A DNA stretch of 64,000 bases, from assembly GCA_016717205.1 (NCBI GenBank), contig JADKGC010000001.1, positions 62,001 through 126,000 on the forward strand, read 5' to 3'. The position numbers were made by a program, and so were the translations under genes. Every line of letters starts with the position of its first letter. The first letter of the stretch is position 1. Shown here in pieces: positions 60,707-64,000 of this stretch. Source of the stretch: Candidatus Flexifilum breve. GTDB lineage: Bacteria > Chloroflexota > Anaerolineae > Aggregatilineales > Phototrophicaceae. The notes under the pieces were generated by a model, which had not been told where the DNA came from, did no database searches, and saw nothing but the letters and a program-made list of their open reading frames with translations.

Positions 60707-61882
60707 ATGGAGGAGAAATTGTCTACACGTCCTCATCGTCATTTGGGTCGACTGCTCGTCGCGTTCCTAACGATCCTCACCGTGCTGGTCTCATTGCTGC
60801 CCGCGTTAGCACAAACCACCCCCACTGCCGCCATTGATGTGGAAAAGTACATTTCAGTCGATGGCGTCACCTGGCAGGATGCCGACGGTCTGCCGGGGCC
60901 AACCGTGCCGCTCGCCGGGCAAGTCGCGTTCCGCTTCGTCGTGACCAACACAGGCAGTGTCTCGCTGACCAACCTCACATTGACCGATACGGTCTACGAC
61001 CTGCAAACCTGTACCCTTCCGGCCACGCTCGAACCCAGCTCATTCTTCGAATGCACGCTGACAGCGCAGCCTGTGCAAGCGGGTCAGCACACCAATACCG
61101 CCGTTGTCACCGCCCTGTACCAAGGCCAATCGGTGACGGACAGCGACGGCGCGAACTATTTTGGCGGTGACCGTCCGGCCATCGACATCGAAAAATACGT
61201 CATGACGGATGGCGCGACGTGGGCCGATGTCGATGCCTCGCCCGGCCCGCAGGTCATTGTCGGGAGCAATGTCTCGTTCCGGTTCGTCATCACGAACACG
61301 GGCACGGTGCCGCTCACCGCGCTCACGTTGACCGATACAACGCTGGCAACCACCACTTGCGTCCTGCCCGCCACGCTGGAGCCCGCGGCCAGCGTCGAAT
61401 GCGTGGTTGGCCCTGTTCCGGCGGTGGAGGGACAGCACACCAACACGGCCACGGTGACCGCCAGCTTCAACGGCGTGAGCGTGACCGACAGCGACACCGC
61501 CAGCTACCTCGGCGGCGACACAGCGCTGCCCGTGACCATCATCATTGAAGGCCCCGTGCAGATTATCAACGCCAATATCGTCACCATCTACGATATTGAT
61601 ATCGAGATCAACGCGGACGATCCCATTCTTAACGTGATTCAAATCGGCGATTTCATCCGCGTCGAAGGCGATACCGCGCTCGACGACGACCAGCAAAATC
61701 TCGTTGTGATCGCGATCTTCGTCGTGATTGTCGATGTCGATGTGGTTGTGAATGTAGACGGTGAAGTCTGGCGTGACGAGGGCGACTGCTCGAATGGGCC
61801 ACCGCCGTGGGCTCCGGCGAACGGTTGGCGGCGGCGCTGTGAAGGCGGCGGACGCGGCGATGATGACGACGATGACGACTAG
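60707..61882 (+). CDS. Secreted protein with two DUF11-like repeats and an acidic tail
   Basis: 391 residues if started at the ATG at 60707. However, GGAGG sits five bases before an in-frame TTG at 60719, which may be the true start. The signal peptide (GRLLVAFLTILTVLVSLLPALAQ) is followed by two similar beta-sandwich repeats of about 115 residues. Each runs from DVEKYISVDGVTWQDAD / DIEKYVMTDGATWADVD to TNTAVVTA / TNTATVTA, with FRFVVTNTGSVSLTNLTLTD-type cores. A Val/Ile/Asp-rich region (IFVVIVDVDVVVNVDGEV) and a C-terminal GGGRG followed by seven Asp residues end it. No sortase or membrane anchor is visible, so it is probably a surface or matrix protein; the Asp tail could bind calcium. Confidence 0.8.
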   Translation: MEEKLSTRPHRHLGRLLVAFLTILTVLVSLLPALAQTTPTAAIDVEKYISVDGVTWQDADGLPGPTVPLAGQVAFRFVVTNTGSVSLTNLTLTDTVYDLQTCTLPATLEPSSFFECTLTAQPVQAGQHTNTAVVTALYQGQSVTDSDGANYFGGDRPAIDIEKYVMTDGATWADVDASPGPQVIVGSNVSFRFVITNTGTVPLTALTLTDTTLATTTCVLPATLEPAASVECVVGPVPAVEGQHTNTATVTASFNGVSVTDSDTASYLGGDTALPVTIIIEGPVQIINANIVTIYDIDIEINADDPILNVIQIGDFIRVEGDTALDDDQQNLVVIAIFVVIVDVDVVVNVDGEVWRDEGDCSNGPPPWAPANGWRRRCEGGGRGDDDDDDD

Positions 61883-61909
61883 TAAGCGATCCACTGTGAA
61901 ATAAGAACC

Positions 61910-61938
61910 GTCGGGGCGCACGGCTGTGCGCCCCCGTC
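61910..61938. repeat. REP-like hairpin between convergent genes
   Basis: GTCGGGGCGCACGGC / TGTGCGCCCCCG inverted repeat between the DUF11-like gene and the convergent PASTA gene, of the same type as 35271. Confidence 0.7.
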
Positions 61939-61960
61939 CCATGCTTCTAGAAGCTGACCT

Positions 61961-63067
61961 TTAGCGCGGCATTACGCAGATAGTCAGACGATCCGCTGTG
62001 GCCGCGCGGCAAGTCCGCGTTTGCCCATCGGTCACGCTGACGATGTTGAAATCCGCCGCCCAGAAGATCAACTGCTGTCCAATATCGAGTCGGGCAATCA
62101 CGGTGCATGGCTGGGGCAGGTTGTCCGTCTCCAGCCCGGTCGAGTCGGTGAACAGCACACACTGCCCCGGTGCGAGCCGTGTGACATCAGCCACCGGATT
62201 GACCGGAAGGTACAGTGCCGGATCGCCAATCGGCACGCCCTGCCCCGGCGGCGTCAAATTCGGATTATTGTTAATGACCTGTGTTCCGACCAACGGCATC
62301 CAGCGATCGGGCGACTGATTGATGATCGCCAAGCGCCCGGGCGTATACGCGAAGTAGACATACTCAGTCACATCCGAACTGCTGGGTGCGGGGATATAAA
62401 AGCTGCACGTGATCGGTGTGGTGCCCGCTGCTGCAGACGCACAGGCTCCGCGCTCCACGCCATTTTGCAATACTCGGAAGCGGTTCACCCCATTGAGCTG
62501 TGTCCAGAAGTGCTCGCCCGGATTGTTGGTTGTCAGCCAGTTGGCAATGCCATCGCAGCCATCAACCGCCTTCGCCTCGTAGCGCACGACGGACCACACC
62601 TGCGCGCAGCGACCATTCTGCAAGCCACCCGCCCAGCGCGTCGCTTGAAACGTGGCGGGCATCGCTCCGTCAGCCACTTCAAAGCTTAGCCCACCAAAGG
62701 GCAAATCTTGTCCGGTACGGTTGAGGATGGTCAGGTCGTTCTCGTCGTAGATCAGCGTGACGTTGGGCGACGCCAGCACCTGCACGTTGATCGCCGTGCC
62801 CGCGGTCGCGGTTTGTCCTGCCGCCACATCCTGCGTGCTGATGCTGCCCGCCGGAAGGCTGCTGCTCTCCGACCACGGGATCACCTCTTGACCGCCGAGC
62901 CGCAGCCCAGCAGCGTTCAACTGTGCGGCAGCGACGGGGACAGAGAGCCCGGTCAAATCCGGGACGGTGACCGTTTCACCCTGTCCCCGAACCGTCCACA
63001 CGCTTGTGAGAACGCTGACAACCAGCAGCAGCACCTGAACACTGTGACGCTTTGACAGATGACTCAT
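61961..63067 (-). CDS. Exported PASTA-domain protein of unknown function
   Basis: 368 residues from the ATG at 63067, with AAAGGA eight bases upstream. A signal peptide (KRHSVQVLLLVVSVLTSVWTVRG) precedes one PASTA domain at about 33-97 (VTVPDLTGLSVPVAAAQLNAAGLRLG and STQDVAAGQTATAGTAINVQVLA). The remainder is beta-rich, with paired cysteines (GRCAQVW, DGCDG, GACAS, ITCSF, GQCVLF, QPCTV, RTCRA, TICVM), suggesting disulphides outside the cell. The middle part has WSVVRYEAKAVDGCDG-like blocks I do not recognise. PASTA usually binds cell-wall peptides or beta-lactams; here it may anchor the protein at the wall. Confidence 0.8.
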   Translation of the reverse strand: MSHLSKRHSVQVLLLVVSVLTSVWTVRGQGETVTVPDLTGLSVPVAAAQLNAAGLRLGGQEVIPWSESSSLPAGSISTQDVAAGQTATAGTAINVQVLASPNVTLIYDENDLTILNRTGQDLPFGGLSFEVADGAMPATFQATRWAGGLQNGRCAQVWSVVRYEAKAVDGCDGIANWLTTNNPGEHFWTQLNGVNRFRVLQNGVERGACASAAAGTTPITCSFYIPAPSSSDVTEYVYFAYTPGRLAIINQSPDRWMPLVGTQVINNNPNLTPPGQGVPIGDPALYLPVNPVADVTRLAPGQCVLFTDSTGLETDNLPQPCTVIARLDIGQQLIFWAADFNIVSVTDGQTRTCRAATADRLTICVMPR

Positions 63068-63142
63068 CACGGATTCCTTTACCACTTTGATGAATACACC
63101 TGTTATACCCCCCCCCACGCGCACATGTCGCCGTCATTAGGA

Positions 63143-64000
63143 CTATGGTCTAAGTTTGAGCGTCGCCTTCAACTGCGCGAACGTCCCCACGCCGACCTCC
63201 ACCTGAATCTCGATGTCCGTCTCGGCCGTCACGTTGAGCGCTGGCGTGAAGTTCAATTGGATCACGCCGCCTGTGCCGACAAACACCTGTACATCCGCCG
63301 GAATGCTGGCGGGCGCTGGCTGAATCAACGCCTGCAGCGGCGCGACCGGCACCGCTGCGCCGCCCGCGGTCGCGGACGTGATCCGCGCGCCCTGCGGCCC
63401 AATGGTCGCGGGCACCAGCAGGAAAGCCGTGCCGTTCAGCGCCAATTCAGTGCTGATGTCCGCGGCATTCAGCGTCAACGCGCGGCGCACGGGCAGCGTA
63501 TCGACCACCTCAATGCTGAATAACCGCACTGGAATATGGATATCGGTCGGCAAATGCACGCTGTGCCGCGCCAATGCCGGGTGATCATAGCGTCCAGTCG
63601 TCGTGTTGAAGGCATATAACCGGCTGATTTCGACATCTTCTGTCCCGTTGACGCGCCCCGCCTCGATCACCAGCGGATCGGCGGGGTCGGGGGCACGCAG
63701 CACCTCGCCGCCCGTCTGCCGCTGGAGCGTGAGGGCATAACGCCGCGCAGTGTTCGGCAAGACCGGGATCCGCGCGCGCTGAGTCTGTACGAACGTCAAA
63801 GTTGCGCCCGCGGTAATCGGTTGGCCATTCACGACGGCTACAATATCGGCCACGGTCTTGTCATACCAGATCGTCTGGCGGCCTTTGCCTTTTTCCTGAG
63901 CTTCGCGCGCTTCAGCCTGATCGCGGACATTGTTGCGCACCGTAACGCGATGTTTGCCCGGTCGACTGAACGCCACATACATCCCGGTGGAACGCTGCAT
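63143..64000 (-). CDS. Beta-rich probably exported protein, C-terminal part only
   Basis: 285 residues are visible to the right edge. Although a Met codon coincides with position 64000, the frame probably continues beyond it. Sequence features are beta-strand-rich blocks (MYVAFSRPGKHRVTVRNNV, TLTFVQTQRARIPVLPNTARRYALTLQR, FAQLKATLKLRP) and a charged DQAEAREAQEKGKGR linker. The C-terminal stretch INFTP-like LNFTPALNVTAETDIEIQVEVGVG resembles Ig-like secreted modules. No cysteines or catalytic motifs are evident. It is 75 bp upstream of the PASTA gene in the same direction, so they may form one cell-surface operon. Confidence 0.6.
   Translation of the reverse strand: MQRSTGMYVAFSRPGKHRVTVRNNVRDQAEAREAQEKGKGRQTIWYDKTVADIVAVVNGQPITAGATLTFVQTQRARIPVLPNTARRYALTLQRQTGGEVLRAPDPADPLVIEAGRVNGTEDVEISRLYAFNTTTGRYDHPALARHSVHLPTDIHIPVRLFSIEVVDTLPVRRALTLNAADISTELALNGTAFLLVPATIGPQGARITSATAGGAAVPVAPLQALIQPAPASIPADVQVFVGTGGVIQLNFTPALNVTAETDIEIQVEVGVGTFAQLKATLKLRP

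Overview
The window is GC-rich bacterial chromosome, densely packed with operons. The gene content suggests a heterotrophic Chloroflexota, probably Anaerolineae-like. The evidence is an AAA-TPR-BTAD transcription factor, a soluble histidine kinase with eleven PAS domains, an Os1348/Franean1_4349-like (NHLP-clan) small protein, and many dispersed REP-like intergenic hairpins. The taxonomic call is inference. I found no rRNA, tRNA, CRISPR array, transposase or prophage.

Left part (1-25 kb): catabolism and uptake. A GntR/FCD regulator (6663-7355) sits between two divergent transcription units. The leftward unit has two DUF4438 paralogues, a VOC protein, an LDH2/MDH2-type dehydrogenase, a lysine-less aminotransferase-like protein, a normal aminotransferase, an M20 deacylase and a hydantoinase-like amidohydrolase cut by the window edge. 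The rightward unit has a sugar-nucleotide-type epimerase, two Gfo/Idh/MocA oxidoreductases, a peptide-type ABC importer with a truncated DppC, a frameshifted putative TIM-barrel gene, another aminotransferase and an SDR. One 24-bp palindrome lies between two near-consensus back-to-back promoters and probably controls both units. After a short leftward unit (beta-propeller protein; creatininase plus SDR) comes a second Dpp-type importer with a proline iminopeptidase and an acetamidase/formamidase. Neither Dpp importer has an ATPase gene in the window.

Middle part (25-46 kb): signalling plus a small sugar-phosphate module. An 1809-residue REC-PAS11 histidine kinase is followed by a MtnA-type isomerase divergent from a class II aldolase/SDR fusion and an aldo/keto reductase. 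This set fits disposal of a 5-deoxy- or 5-methylthio-pentose phosphate. A tightly overlapped signalling operon (35.3-41.1 kb) links a polyamine-type binding lipoprotein to a Cache histidine kinase, two stand-alone receivers and a CHASE4 kinase with a degenerate ATPase domain. A 593-bp AT-richer gap holds a possible RNA pseudoknot. It is followed by a BTAD regulator, a 55-aa secreted peptide, an NHLP-like 99-aa protein and a receiver protein.

Right part (46-64 kb): a PhzF protein, a lactonase, a pair of deaminases (nucleoside, and MTA/SAH type), a cupin phosphoglucose isomerase with KDPG aldolase, and an M20 dipeptidase. Next is a DeoR-controlled sugar divergon: a FrcBCA-like ABC transporter whose binding protein is an in-frame tandem duplication, opposite a PfkB kinase and a tagatose/psicose-epimerase-like protein. 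The end holds secreted DUF11-like and PASTA proteins and a partial exported protein.

The strongest candidates for something undescribed are the DUF4438/dead-aminotransferase divergon, the small-peptide locus at 44.9-46.0 kb, the tandem-fused sugar-binding protein, and the binding-protein-coupled kinase operon.
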